A DNA stretch of 39,959 bases. Source: Phycisphaerales bacterium. GTDB taxonomy: Bacteria; Planctomycetota; Phycisphaerae; Phycisphaerales; UBA1924. This document shows positions 26,767-37,600 of this stretch, one piece after another (the first letter of the stretch is position 1; the number at the start of each line of letters is the position of its first letter). Below the pieces are notes generated by a model. It made no database searches. It was not told where the DNA came from and saw only the letters and a program-made list of their open reading frames with translations. The DNA lies in the NCBI GenBank assembly GCA_028284805.1, contig JANQQZ010000143.1, positions 1 to 39,959 on the forward strand. The letters are read 5' to 3'. The position numbers and the translations under genes were made by a program.

Positions 26767-27670
26767 GCTGCGTCGAGCAGCTCACCCCAAGGGACGCGAA
26801 GATGTCGCGCGTCGCCCTTGACTGATTCAGTGTGTAGAAGTGGATCCCGTCCACGCCGTGATCGAGCAGGTCGCGGCACTGCTCTGTCGCCCAGTGAATC
26901 CCGACACGCGACACCGCCTCGTTCGACAGGTCCGTGCGCTCGATCGCACGCAGCAGCCCCGCCGGGAACCGCGCTCCCAGCGCGAGCTCGGCCATCCGCT
27001 GCATCCCCTTGTGGCTGGTCACCGGCATGATGCCCGCGACGATCGGGACCTCGATCCCCGCGAGCCGGCACCGCTCGACGAAGTCGTAGAAGTCGCGGTT
27101 CTCGAAGAACAGCTGCGTGCAGATGTAGTCTGCGCCCGCGTCGACCTTTGCCTTGAGATACTCGATGTCGCGCACCCGGTTCGGGCACGCGGGGTGCCCT
27201 TCGGGGAAACCCGCGACACCGACGCCAAACCCGCGAGGGTCCGGGTGATGCCGCTCACCGAACCGCTTGATCGCCGCTACGAGCTGCGCCGCATAGGCGT
27301 ACGCGTCGCACGAGTGGTCGTGGCCCGGCCGATCGGTGGGGGGGTCACCCCGGAGCGCGAGGATCGTGCCGATGCCGGCCTGTGCGTAGCGTTCCAGCAG
27401 CGAGTCGATCTCGCGGGCGGAGTGGCACACGCACGTCAGGTGCGGCACCGCCTGAAGCGCCGTCTCCTGCTTCAGACGGACGACCAGGTCATGCGTCAGC
27501 TCCCGCGTCGATCCGCCCGCGCCGTAGGTCACGCTCACGTAGCTGGGCGTCAGGGGCTCGAGCTCGCGGATCGTGTCGAAGAGCTTAGCCGCCGATTCCT
27601 CCGACTTGGGCGGGAAGAACTCGAAGCTGAAGCTCGTCGACCGCTGGGCGAGAATGTCGCTGATGTGCAT
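26738..27670 (-). CDS. metF: Methylenetetrahydrofolate reductase
   Basis: 310 aa from the ATG at 27670 (MHISDILAQ); an upstream in-frame start would add nine residues. Role: reduction of 5,10-methylene-THF to 5-methyl-THF, the methyl donor for methionine synthesis. Motifs: FSFEFFPPKSEES (active-site Glu), SVTYGAGGSTRE, HLTCVCHS, ILALRGDPPTD (FAD site), DYICTQLFFENRDFYDFV and IVAGIMPVTSHKG. It is an FAD enzyme with a TIM barrel, the usual length for bacterial MetF without the eukaryotic C-terminal domain. It is the last gene of the ArsR-methyltransferase / ahcY / metF cluster, 67 bp after ahcY, so it is probably co-transcribed. Confidence 0.96.
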   Translation of the reverse strand: MHISDILAQRSTSFSFEFFPPKSEESAAKLFDTIRELEPLTPSYVSVTYGAGGSTRELTHDLVVRLKQETALQAVPHLTCVCHSAREIDSLLERYAQAGIGTILALRGDPPTDRPGHDHSCDAYAYAAQLVAAIKRFGERHHPDPRGFGVGVAGFPEGHPACPNRVRDIEYLKAKVDAGADYICTQLFFENRDFYDFVERCRLAGIEVPIVAGIMPVTSHKGMQRMAELALGARFPAGLLRAIERTDLSNEAVSRVGIHWATEQCRDLLDHGVDGIHFYTLNQSRATRDIFASLGVSCSTQLSEPSEPAA

Positions 27671-27737
27671 GGCTGGCGTCCTGTGCCGGGCGTTCAAGAC
27701 CGCAACGGCTCTCTCGAACCGCCGCGGCTTCAGTCAA

Positions 27738-29219
<1,482 letters not shown>

Positions 29220-29227
29220 GGTGCGAT

Positions 29228-29232
29228 CTCCT
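29228..29232 (-). promoter_or_regulatory. Ribosome-binding site deciding the ahcY start
   Basis: AGGAG on the minus strand, 8 bases before GTG 29219 and 17 before ATG 29210. The spacing supports the GTG. Confidence 0.7.
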
Positions 29233-29265
29233 ATCGGCATCAGCGGGCGTCGGTCGCCCTCGGGT

Positions 29266-30234
29266 TCAACTCGGTTCGGTCGTACGCCCCGAGGCCACGA
29301 ACAGCCCCGGTCCTCGCGCATCGGTTTGGGTCGGCAGCTCATGCACGCTCGTGCGCACGAACCCCGATTCGTTCAGCATCGTTTCGATCTCCCCGAGCTC
29401 GAAGCCCAGGTGCACATGGCCCATCGTCCGCCGGTACTCGTCGCGGTCGTGCGCCAGCATGTCGACGATCACCAGCACGCCGCCCCGGGGACGCAGGATC
29501 CGCGCCGCCTGCGCGATCAGCCTCGAGGGATCCTCGACGTGGTGCAGCACAAGCGACATCACCGCAGCATCCACGCTCCCATCGGGCAGCGGCACATCCT
29601 CGAGATCCCCGCACACGAGTTCCACGTTCGGGTGATCCGCGAGCACGCCCGAAGCCGTCTCGAGCATCGCCTCCGACTGGTCGATAGCGATGACCCGTTC
29701 GACGTGCGGCGCGAGATACCTGCTGGCATCGCCCGAGCCGCACCCGAGATCCGCCACTGTCCAGCCCGGGTCCAGCATCGCGAGCAGGCCCGGCGCGGTG
29801 AAGCTGTGACCGAAGAGCGACGTGCGGAGCGACTGCCACTCCGCCGCGACGCGCCCGAAGAACGACCGGCTGTCCGTCCGACGCGATGCGAGCACATGTC
29901 CGAGCCGACGCAGGTCCGCTTCCAGCTCCAACGAGGGCTCGGCATTGATCGACTCCCGAACCGTCACCCAGAGCGAACGCAGCGGCGTGTCCAGATCGTC
30001 CAACACGACCCGGTAGAGCGTCGCCGTCCCTTCCGAGCGCCGGCTCAGCCAGCCGCCCTCGGCCAGCGTCTTCAGATGTCGGCTCACAGTCGACTGCGGG
30101 AGCTGGACGATCCTGGCTACTTCGCCAACGGCGAGTTCCTCGCGCTCGAGCACGCGCAGCATCCGCAGCCGGAGCGAGTCCGACAGAGTCGAGAGCCGGG
30201 CAGCGAGCGGGATGGGGTCGTCGGTACGTTTCAT
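29266..30234 (-). CDS. ArsR-type regulator fused to SAM-dependent methyltransferase
   Basis: 322 aa. Residues 10-80 form an ArsR winged helix: [14 protein letters not shown], then the recognition helix [22 protein letters not shown] and wing [14 protein letters not shown] see no obvious Cys metal site of the ArsR/SmtB type. Residues ~140-320 are a class I methyltransferase: [10 protein letters not shown] (160-169, SAM motif I), [45 protein letters not shown] and [13 protein letters not shown]. The fusion is known in several bacterial groups. It opens a cluster with ahcY and metF, so the methyltransferase-like domain may sense SAM or SAH and not (only) methylate a substrate; this is inference. 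The ATG at 30234 overlaps a palindrome and is preceded by a good promoter. Confidence 0.92.
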   Translation of the reverse strand: MKRTDDPIPLAARLSTLSDSLRLRMLRVLEREELAVGEVARIVQLPQSTVSRHLKTLAEGGWLSRRSEGTATLYRVVLDDLDTPLRSLWVTVRESINAEPSLELEADLRRLGHVLASRRTDSRSFFGRVAAEWQSLRTSLFGHSFTAPGLLAMLDPGWTVADLGCGSGDASRYLAPHVERVIAIDQSEAMLETASGVLADHPNVELVCGDLEDVPLPDGSVDAAVMSLVLHHVEDPSRLIAQAARILRPRGGVLVIVDMLAHDRDEYRRTMGHVHLGFELGEIETMLNESGFVRTSVHELPTQTDARGPGLFVASGRTTEPS

Positions 30235-30252
30235 CCATTCATCCGGATGGAT
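30233..30252. promoter_or_regulatory. Candidate operator: ATCCAT-N8-ATGGAT palindrome
   Basis: The 20-bp element ATCCATTCATCCGGATGGAT has outer half-sites ATCCAT/ATGGAT and contains the perfect 10-mer CATCCGGATG (30240-30249). It starts inside the ArsR-methyltransferase start codon and touches the -10 box at 30251-30252. A bound repressor would block transcription start, so it is a natural autoregulatory site. Assignment to this regulator is inference. Confidence 0.55.
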
Positions 30253-30278
30253 CGTAGTATCGACGAATGGCCCGTCAA
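30251..30278 (-). promoter_or_regulatory. Sigma70-type promoter of the SAM-cycle cluster
   Basis: On the minus strand TTGACG (30278-30273), a 16-bp spacer and TACGAT (30256-30251). It lies between the end of the TPR lipoprotein gene (stop at 30302) and the regulator start at 30234, so the cluster has its own promoter. Confidence 0.65.
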
Positions 30279-30301
30279 GCCTGCTCAGAACAAGCCGAAA
30301 T

Positions 30302-30994
30302 TCAGCGACGTTCGGTTGGCATCAGGGCCAATGAAGGTCCGGGAATCTCGCCCAGGTCACGGATCCGCGTGATCACGGCCTCGTTCGAAGGGTCGATGAA
30401 CAGCGCCATCCGGAGGCGTTCGAGCTCCTGGGCCGTGTCTCCGAGCGAGCCGTAGAAGTCCGCCAGTGCGAGCTGAGGCTCGATGGTCATGCCCTGATCC
30501 AGCGTCGCGGCCTCGCGGAAGGCCAATTCTGCTGTGTCCGGATCGCCCACGATCGACGCGAACTTCCCGAAGAGCACGTAGTCCTCGGGCTGCCTCGTGT
30601 TCATCGCGTGCTGGCGGAGAACCGTGAAGAGTTGATCCCGCTGCCCGGTCTCGACCAAGGCCGCTGCGATCCCCTCGATGTACCGGTCGACCTCGTTGTC
30701 GATCTCGAGCCCCTGCAGGAACTCCTCGCGAGCCTTCACCGGCTTTTTCAGGCCGAGGTACGCCGTTCCCAGGCGGTACCGAACCTCCGGCTCGATCGGG
30801 CGACGCCCGACGTACATCTCGTACCACTCGACTGCCTGGGCGTACTCCCGCTGCTCCAGCGCTCGGTCGCCCTGCGACCGCATCGCCTGAAGCGAGGGGC
30901 CCGATTCGCAACCGCCAAGGCCCCCCAGAAGCACCCCGGAGAGGGCGAGAACCGCGGCGAACATCCATCCCGTCGTTCCACGACTACTGTCCAT
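30302..30994 (-). CDS. TPR-type lipoprotein
   Basis: 230 aa from the ATG at 30994, chosen for AGGAGG seven bases upstream. A lipoprotein signal (GWMFAAVLALSGVLLGGLGGC) has a Cys in an LGGC-like lipobox. The body contains TPR-like helix pairs: AMRSQGDRALEQREYAQAVEWYEMYV, PEVRYRLGTAYLGLKKPVKAREEFLQGLEI, PDTAELAFREAATLD and QLALADFYGSLGDTAQELERLRMAL. Such proteins serve as protein-binding scaffolds on the periplasmic side of a membrane. No specific partner is indicated. Its end is 67 bp before the ArsR-methyltransferase start, which has its own promoter. Confidence 0.85.
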   Translation of the reverse strand: MDSSRGTTGWMFAAVLALSGVLLGGLGGCESGPSLQAMRSQGDRALEQREYAQAVEWYEMYVGRRPIEPEVRYRLGTAYLGLKKPVKAREEFLQGLEIDNEVDRYIEGIAAALVETGQRDQLFTVLRQHAMNTRQPEDYVLFGKFASIVGDPDTAELAFREAATLDQGMTIEPQLALADFYGSLGDTAQELERLRMALFIDPSNEAVITRIRDLGEIPGPSLALMPTERR

Positions 30995-31059
30995 TGGCGA
31001 ACCTCCTGCTGCCAAGTGCGCAGTCTAGCCGCACCGCCGACAACGCGCGAGAGCCGCCC

Positions 31060-31434
31060 ATGCGGACCGTCCTGCTCAAGCACACGCTCCCCGACACCAG
31101 CTGGCACATCGACTGGCTTATCGAGGTCGACGGCTCCCGGGCGGAGCATCTGCCGACCTTCCGCCTCGCAGGCAGACCCGATCTGCCAACAACCGACGGG
31201 TTCGATGCCGAGCGGATCGATGACCACCGGCGGCTCTATCTCGACTACACCGGGCCCGTCTCGGGCGGACGCGGGCGTGTCGATCTCGTGAGCGAGGGTG
31301 ACGTGCTCGACGTTGTCGGTTGGCCCGACTTTCTAGACGTGACGGTTCAACTTGGAGAGCGCGTCAGGCGATGGGAGGGCCAACCCGTCGCCGGAACGAG
31401 ATGGCGGTTCGAACGAACCAGCCCGCCCGATTGA
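31060..31434 (+). CDS. Small LigD phosphoesterase-like (PF13298-type) protein
   Basis: 124 aa from the ATG at 31060. The sequence KHTLPDTSWHIDWLIEVDG, then a middle TFRLAGRP, then DHRRLYLDYTGPVSGGRGRVDLVSEGDV resembles the stand-alone, shortened version of the DNA-ligase-D 3'-phosphoesterase domain (family pattern HxDxxLE ... HR..YLDYEGPVSGGRG.V). WHIDW keeps the first His/Asp. In LigD this domain trims 3' ends during end joining; whether the short form is catalytic is not known to me. No Ku or ligase gene is nearby. It is divergent from the lipoprotein gene and followed 33 bp later by the asparagine synthase gene, possibly co-transcribed. Confidence 0.6.
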   Translation: MRTVLLKHTLPDTSWHIDWLIEVDGSRAEHLPTFRLAGRPDLPTTDGFDAERIDDHRRLYLDYTGPVSGGRGRVDLVSEGDVLDVVGWPDFLDVTVQLGERVRRWEGQPVAGTRWRFERTSPPD

Positions 31435-31467
31435 CCGGGACGCGCCGCCGAGGCCGATGAAGACCGC

Positions 31468-33255
31468 ATGTGCGGCATCGCCGGTGTCATTGGGAACCCC
31501 CTCCCCTCGCGTCGTGAGCTCGAGCGGATGCGCGACGTCATGGCCCACCGGGGCCCCGACGACGCTGGCACCTGGATCGGCCCCGGGGCTGCCCTCGTCC
31601 ACCGACGCCTCGCCGTCATCGACCCCGGACCCGCGGGGCACCAGCCCATGTGTTCTCCAGACGGCCGGTTCGTGCTCGCCTACAACGGCGAGCTCTACAA
31701 CGACGCCGAGCTGCGTGACGAACTCGACGGCGCGTGGGCGACGACCTGCGATACCGAGACCCTGCTCCGCTGGCTCGCACAGCGCAGGCCGCTCGCACGG
31801 TTGCGTGGGATGTACGCCCTCGCCTTCGTTGACACCCGTGAGCGCACGCTCACACTCGCCCGCGACCCGCTCGGCATCAAGCCGCTCTTCTGGGCCCACC
31901 TTCCAGGACGTGTTGCCTTCGCGAGCGAGATCCAGGCGTTGCTCGCTCACCCCGACCTCACGCCCGAGCCCGATCCGCTGGGCGTGAGCCTGTACCTCTC
32001 GTCCGTGCGCACCACCATGCGCCGCCAGACACTCTTTGCGGGCGTGCACGCCGTCGAACCCGGTGAGGCGCTGACCTTCTCGCTCGACGCCCCGTGTCGC
32101 GATCCCGCCGTCAACCGAATCGAGATCGAAGCCTGCAACGCCGAGCCAACCGACGAAGGGCTTCGCGACACGATCATCGAATCGGTGCACGCTCACCTGC
32201 GATCGGATAGGGCGCTTTGTGCGATGCTCTCGGGCGGTCTCGACAGCACCATCATCGTCGGCAGCGCCCGCGAAGAGCTGCACGAGTTGCTGACGTACTG
32301 CGCGGGTGCCGACGCCGACGAGGGCGATCCCGATCACGCCGCTGCGGTCGCACGCACCTTCAGCACCACGCACCACACGGCGCTGCTCGATGAACCGACG
32401 TTTGGCTCGCTCTGGCTTGACACTATCGATCGCACAGGCCTCCCGCTCGCCACACCGAACGAGGTCGCTATCCGCCTGATCGCCCGGACCATGAAACGCG
32501 ACGGCCAGGTCGTCGCCCTCTCGGGCGAGGGGGCTGATGAGCTCTTCGCGGGCTACGAGGGCCCGCTCAGCGCCGCGTCGACGTGCACGGACAGCCCGGG
32601 CCGTCACGAGCTCGAGTCCAACGCGTGGGTGCCCGCGGAGATCAAGCCGCTGCTGCTGGTGGGCTCGCTCGCGAAAGCGTCGGAAGACGAGTCGGTGATC
32701 GTCGAGCTGTATGAGTCCGCGTTCGAGCGAGCGGGCGGGGGCCCGGGCCCGGAAGCGAGGCTGCGGTTCCAGCGAGCCGTCAACCTCCCGATGCTCCTTC
32801 AGAGGCTCGACTCTGCGACGATGCTCGAGTCGGTCGAGGGACGCACGCCCTTCGCTGATGCCCGTGTGGCGTCTGCAGCAGCAGCGATCCCCATCGAGCG
32901 TCTCTTCGATCCGTCTGGGTCCACACCCGCGACGCGCACCAAACTTGCGCTCCGCGCCGCCCTCCGCGACCGTGTGCCCCGCGGCGTGCTCGAGCGAACC
33001 AAGGCCAGCTTCCCTGTGCCCTTCGAGCGGTGGATGGCTTCTGGTGTCGCCGCGGCCCGATCCTCACGCGTTGCGCAGTCGATCGTCCAGCCCGCGCTGC
33101 TCGCGGCGCTGCTCGAAGATCCGCAGCGTCACTGGAACCTTGCCTGGCCCGTGCTGAACCTGGTGCTCTGGGCGGAGCGGTGGTGGGGCGAGGGGCTCGC
33201 TCAGGCCAACGCCGCCTCGACCCTGGGCACCGCGGAGAGCAGCCGCTTCGTGTAG
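31468..33255 (+). CDS. asnB: Asparagine synthase (glutamine-hydrolysing)
   Basis: 595 aa. It begins MCGIAGVIG, so Cys2 becomes the N-terminal nucleophile of the glutaminase domain. [29 protein letters not shown] and [12 protein letters not shown] complete that domain (~1-190). The synthetase domain has the PP-loop SGGLDST at residues 255-261, [15 protein letters not shown], and [25 protein letters not shown]. It makes asparagine from aspartate, glutamine and ATP, or a related amidation: many bacterial AsnB paralogues serve surface polysaccharide or peptide modification. The last 55 bp overlap the convergent ABC transporter gene, a large overlap; both frames are well supported by motifs up to near their ends. 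Confidence 0.93.
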   Translation: MCGIAGVIGNPLPSRRELERMRDVMAHRGPDDAGTWIGPGAALVHRRLAVIDPGPAGHQPMCSPDGRFVLAYNGELYNDAELRDELDGAWATTCDTETLLRWLAQRRPLARLRGMYALAFVDTRERTLTLARDPLGIKPLFWAHLPGRVAFASEIQALLAHPDLTPEPDPLGVSLYLSSVRTTMRRQTLFAGVHAVEPGEALTFSLDAPCRDPAVNRIEIEACNAEPTDEGLRDTIIESVHAHLRSDRALCAMLSGGLDSTIIVGSAREELHELLTYCAGADADEGDPDHAAAVARTFSTTHHTALLDEPTFGSLWLDTIDRTGLPLATPNEVAIRLIARTMKRDGQVVALSGEGADELFAGYEGPLSAASTCTDSPGRHELESNAWVPAEIKPLLLVGSLAKASEDESVIVELYESAFERAGGGPGPEARLRFQRAVNLPMLLQRLDSATMLESVEGRTPFADARVASAAAAIPIERLFDPSGSTPATRTKLALRAALRDRVPRGVLERTKASFPVPFERWMASGVAAARSSRVAQSIVQPALLAALLEDPQRHWNLAWPVLNLVLWAERWWGEGLAQANAASTLGTAESSRFV

Positions 33256-33998
33256 TCGTGTCGCGGATCGTAGAGGATCTGGTCTCGCTCCCCAATCTCC
33301 ACAATCTGGCCCTTGGTCATGACGGCGATCCGCGAGCACATGTGCCGGACCACCGCCATGTCGTGGCTGATGAACAGGTAGCTGAGGCCGAACTCGTCCT
33401 GCAGTTCTCGCAGCAGGTTGATGATCTGGCTCTGGATCGAAACGTCCAACGCGCTGGTGGGTTCGTCGCACACGATGAACCTGGGCCGCACGGCGAGCGC
33501 CCTCGCGATCCCGATCCGCTGACGCTGCCCCCCGGAGAACTCGTGCGGGTACCGCTCCGCGGCCGACCGGGGCATGCCGCACCGCTCCAGCAGCCCGCGC
33601 ACCTCGTCGTTGATCGCGCCCCGGGGCACCACGCCGTGCACCCGCAGCGGCTCCGCGACGATGTCCCGGATCCGCATGCGCGGGTTCAGGGAGCCCGCCG
33701 GATCCTGGAAGATGATCTGCATCGACCGACGCAGCTCACGCAGCTGGCCGCCCGACGCCGACAGCACGTCCGTTCCGTCGAAGATCACCGTGCCGGACGT
33801 AGCCGGGATCAGCCGCAGCGCGGCCCTGCCCACCGTCGTTTTGCCGGATCCTGACTCCCCGACCAGCCCGAGCGTGCGGCCCGCAGCGAGATCGAACGAC
33901 ACGCCATCCACCGCCCGCACCTCGCCGCGGCGCCCGAAGTGCACATGCAGATCGCGGACCTCGAGCAGCGGATCAGCAGCGGTCACAGTATCTCCCAT
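33201..33998 (-). CDS. Oligopeptide/dipeptide-type ABC transporter ATPase (OppF/DppF-like)
   Basis: 265 aa. Walker A is GESGSGKTT, the Q-loop is [15 protein letters not shown] (the SLNPRM wording is typical of the Opp/Dpp subfamily), the signature is SGGQRQR, Walker B is [12 protein letters not shown], and the switch His is in FISHDMAVV. The C-terminal [15 protein letters not shown] is also subfamily-specific. Function inferred: energising peptide import at the inner membrane. No permease or binding-protein gene is in the window, so partners must lie elsewhere. The start at 33998 lacks a clear ribosome-binding site. The tail overlaps asnB by 55 bp. Confidence 0.92.
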   Translation of the reverse strand: MGDTVTAADPLLEVRDLHVHFGRRGEVRAVDGVSFDLAAGRTLGLVGESGSGKTTVGRAALRLIPATSGTVIFDGTDVLSASGGQLRELRRSMQIIFQDPAGSLNPRMRIRDIVAEPLRVHGVVPRGAINDEVRGLLERCGMPRSAAERYPHEFSGGQRQRIGIARALAVRPRFIVCDEPTSALDVSIQSQIINLLRELQDEFGLSYLFISHDMAVVRHMCSRIAVMTKGQIVEIGERDQILYDPRHDYTKRLLSAVPRVEAALA

Positions 33999-34026
33999 GG
34001 GCTGATGCTACTCGCATTCTCGGGCG

Positions 34027-34054
34027 TTGACCGGACGGGCTGGGACGCTATTGT
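34027..34054 (+). promoter_or_regulatory. Sigma70-type promoter of tRNA-Phe
   Basis: TTGACC (34027-34032), a 16-bp spacer and TATTGT (34049-34054), with the tRNA 5' end 11 bases further on. Good position and near-consensus boxes. Confidence 0.7.
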
Positions 34055-34064
34055 TCGCGTTGCC

Positions 34065-34137
34065 GGGCAGGTAGCTCAGTTGGTAGAGCACGGCATTGAA
34101 AATGCCGGTGTCGGCGGTTCAAGTCCGCCTCTGCCCA
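34065..34137 (+). tRNA. tRNA-Phe (GAA)
   Basis: 73 nt without CCA. The acceptor GGGCAGG pairs with TCTGCCC (one G:T), with discriminator A. The D arm is GCTCAGTTGGTAGAGC, the anticodon stem GGCAT/ATGCC carries a loop with GAA, and the T arm contains GGTTCAAGT. All stems close, and the CCA is not encoded. Confidence 0.96.
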
Positions 34138-34624
34138 TTTCGGCCGTTCCCGCCGAGCCGCGTCGTTTCGCAGTGCTCGTGCAGAAGGCCAGACGCCACA
34201 AAGCTCTCCGTGCTGTTATGCGATCCCAGGCATCGGGTGCGGGAGTGTGCTGCGCGATCGTGTGCGATGCTGGTTGGCTTGGTTCGCGTTCGTGACGGCC
34301 AGCGGTGCGCTTACGGGTCGTGGAAGACCAGCCACGAGGGCACGCCTGAGCCCCATTCCACGCCCTCGTTGCCTTGGTATCGCTGAGGTCCGTGCTTCGC
34401 CTCGTTCTGGGCGGCCGTGTTGCCGTCTGTGTGGCGGAGACGCATTTGCGTGTGCCGCACCAGATCGAGACGTCTGACCGCGTGCTGGCAGTTGTGAACA
34501 GTGCGATTTCAGAATCATCTCTAACTCCATTCTTGACAGAGCATTGTGATGAAAGAGTCTTAACTTGGCTCGATAGCGGGGTGTCGCCAAGATGGCTCCA
34601 TAGTTACTTATTCACCAGATCCGA
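34138..34624. other. Intergenic region, no gene recognised
   Basis: About 490 bp after tRNA-Phe. The frame of the downstream gene is open back to 34374, but that extension has no ribosome-binding site and lies upstream of a good promoter and signal peptide. From about 34490 the base composition becomes clearly more AT-rich than the rest of the window (for example tcaccagatccgattgtcat). No terminator hairpin with a T tract was found. Confidence 0.4.
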
Positions 34625-34653
34625 TTGTCATGACTTCCAGATTTGTTTATATT
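34625..34653 (+). promoter_or_regulatory. Sigma70-type promoter of the cytochrome-dockerin gene
   Basis: TTGTCA (34625-34630), a 17-bp spacer and TATATT (34648-34653) in a locally AT-rich stretch, 35 bp before the ATG at 34689. This fits a short leader with GGAGG at 34678-34682. Confidence 0.7.
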
Positions 34654-34688
34654 TAGATGGCCACCTGGCCAACAACTGGAGGACCGCC

Positions 34689-37600
34689 ATGAATCGGACT
34701 ATGACATCTGCTTCTTGCGTTGTGTTGTTTGGAACGACCGTCTCGATCAATGCACAGACCAGTTCGTTCGTGAACTGGGAGTCTCCTCACGTCAGTCCGA
34801 TCGCCCTCTCGCCAAGCGGCGCTTTGTTGGCGGCTGTCAACACCGCCGACAATCGCGTTGAGTTGTTCTCTGTCGACAGCTTGAACGGCTCGCTGACTCC
34901 CTCTGCCGCGATCGATGTTGGACTCGATCCCGTGTCTGCACGCTTCCGAACCAACACAGAGCTGTGGGTTGTGAATCACATCTCCGACAGCGTGTCCGTC
35001 ATCGACACAACCTCTGGCAAAGTCGTACGGACGATCGCGACTGCGGATGAACCCGCAGACGTCGTGTTTGCAACGACGTCCGAGCTTGGATTGATCCCGG
35101 TCGAGGTTCACGCGTTTGTGAGCTGCAGCCAGGCAGACACCATCCAGGTGTTCGACGTCGACACGGGCGCCCTGTTCGGCGAGATCGCGATACAAGGCGA
35201 GGACCCGCGGGCTCTGTGCGTGAGCGCGGACGGCCGAACGGTCTATGCAGCAATCTTCGAGTCTGCGAACGGTACAACGATCCTGGCAGGTGATTCGAAT
35301 CCGCCGAGCCCGTCGCAGGCCGTGAACAACCCGGGCGTCAACCCATACTGGGACGATCCCAGTATTCCAGGCGATGAGCGCGATCCACTCGTCGCGGCGA
35401 TGTTCCCAACTCCGACGTGGATCAACCCGCCGCCCAACACGGTGTTTTTGCCCGGTGACCAGACCGAGAAGCAGTTCAGTCCGGCTATCTCTGCGTTCAA
35501 TCCCGCAACGGATCAGGCTCCCAACGTCGGGCTGATCGTGAGGAAACAGGGCACCGATTGGGTTGATGACAACGGGGTGGCGTGGACCGACGCGTTTTCC
35601 CTGCCCGCAGGCAGCACCGACCTGCTCACTCCTGCCGGGCGCATCGATGGCTGGGACTTGCTCGATCACGATGTTGCCGTCATCGACGCGGACGGATTCG
35701 ACGACTCAGGACCGGACCCCATCTGGACACCCACCTACGCAGGCGAGATGCTCAACGCGGTCATGGCGATCGGTATCCGACCCGATTCGGGTTCCGACGT
35801 GATCACGGTCGTCGGGACCGACGCGATCAACGAGGTCAGGTACGAGCCCAACCTTAACGGCCGATTTCTTCGTGTGCTCGCTGGCGGTTTCGCCCAGGGC
35901 AGCCCGAGTGCGACTGGGACGTCTGATGTGAACACCCACCTGTCGTATCCCGCAGGCCCTTCCTTTACGTCAGCGCCACAATCGGTGCGAGAGCAGTCGG
36001 TCGGTGATCCCCGCGCCATCACCTGGATCAACTCGCAGCGGGGCTTCGTCGCGGGCATGGGCTCGAACAACCTGATCGAGATCGAGCCCGTTGGCGGCGG
36101 TGGGGCGGGTGACTTCCAGCGCGTCGCGGCCCAGCCGGTCGAAGTCGGCGAGGGACCGACCGGGTTGGTTGCCGATGCTTCGGCGAATCGGCTCTATGTG
36201 ATGAACAAATTCTCCGCGTCGATCACGGTGCTGGATACCACGGTCGCCGGCGCCGCATCGCATGTGCAGACCGTCGACCTGTTCGATCCGACTCCGGACG
36301 CGATCACCGAGGGCCGCAAGTTCCTGTACGACACGCACGAGTTCAGCGGGCTGGGCTACGTCTCTTGCGCATCGTGCCACATCGATGGGCGAACCGATCG
36401 GCTCGCATGGGATCTTGGCAACCCCGCAGGGGTGGTCGAGCCATTCCAGGGCAACTGCGTTGACGTCACTGGTGGGTGCAAGGACTTCCACCCCATGAAG
36501 GGGCCGATGCTCACGCAGACGCTGCAGGACATCATCGGCAAGGAACCGCATCACTGGCGAGGAGACCGCACGGGGATCGAGCACTTCAACGGCGCCTACC
36601 ACGAGCTGCTCGGAGCCGACATCCCGGTGGGCAACGTTGCCGTGCTGGATGCGGTGCAGATGCAGCAGTTTGAGGACTTCCTTGCCACGATCTACTACCC
36701 GCCCAATCCGTACCGGAACCTGGACAACTCGCTTTCCAGCACGGTCTCGCTCGAAGGGCACTGGACCACACCGAAGGGATTTCCCGGTGCTCCCGCAGTC
36801 CCAGGGCAGGACCCGCTTGGTGACTCGGGAACGAACACCGCAAGCGCAATCATCGGCCGTGAACTCTACACGGACGTTCCAGGCATCGCGTTGGGAGGTC
36901 GATGTGCCACCTGCCACACCATCCCGACCGGAGCGGGACGGAGCAGCGTTCCAGATGGCATGGGAGGCCTCATGGCGAACAGTTTCCCGTCTCCCAATGG
37001 TGAGGAACACCTGTTGATCCACAGGATGGACTCGTTGTCAAACGTTTCCTTCAAGGTTCCGCAGCTGAGAAACCTGTACGAACGTACCGGGTACAACCAC
37101 CTGCGCGATGACAGCGTGATTGGCTTTGGGTACTCACCCGACGGACACTTTTCGTCCCTCGAAGCGTTTGTCAGCCAGTTCAGTATCAACCTAGGAACAC
37201 TCACCAACGCATCTGTCCAAGATGATCAGGAGACTCTGGCTGCATTTACAGCGTTCCTGCTGTCATTTGCGGGCTCTGAATCGACCTCGGGAGATATTGC
37301 GACGGATCCGATTTTCGGTACCGGGCCACTCCCGGTAGGAGTAAACAGCAACGACTCTCACGCGGCGGTTGGGTATCAGACGACTCTGACGGGCGGCCCG
37401 CTTCCAACGGGCAGCACCGCGGAGCTCGAAGCCGAGGTCTTCCCCATCCTCGAGCGAGACAAGATGGCGCCGGTCCTCGATCTCGAGAAGTACGTCGGAC
37501 TCGTTGCGCGTGGAACCATCGCGGGCGAGAGGCGGGGCTGGGCGTGGGCGGAGTACAACGTGCTGCTCGCCGAGCACATGTACCGATCCGATACGGCCTC

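Noticed and set aside
29220-29265. SAM/SAH riboswitch before ahcY
   Set aside because: The 46-bp gap is too short for such an aptamer, and the region before the first gene of the cluster shows a promoter and palindrome instead.
31333-32607. 424-aa minus-strand ORF across asnB
   Set aside because: Antisense to a gene with complete glutaminase and PP-loop motifs.
34374-34688. Upstream extension of the cytochrome-dockerin gene to 34374
   Set aside because: A good ribosome-binding site, signal peptide and promoter all point to the ATG at 34689.
34653-35669. 338-aa minus-strand ORF inside the cytochrome gene
   Set aside because: Opposite strand of a propeller-coding region; no domain and unusual His/Arg-rich composition.
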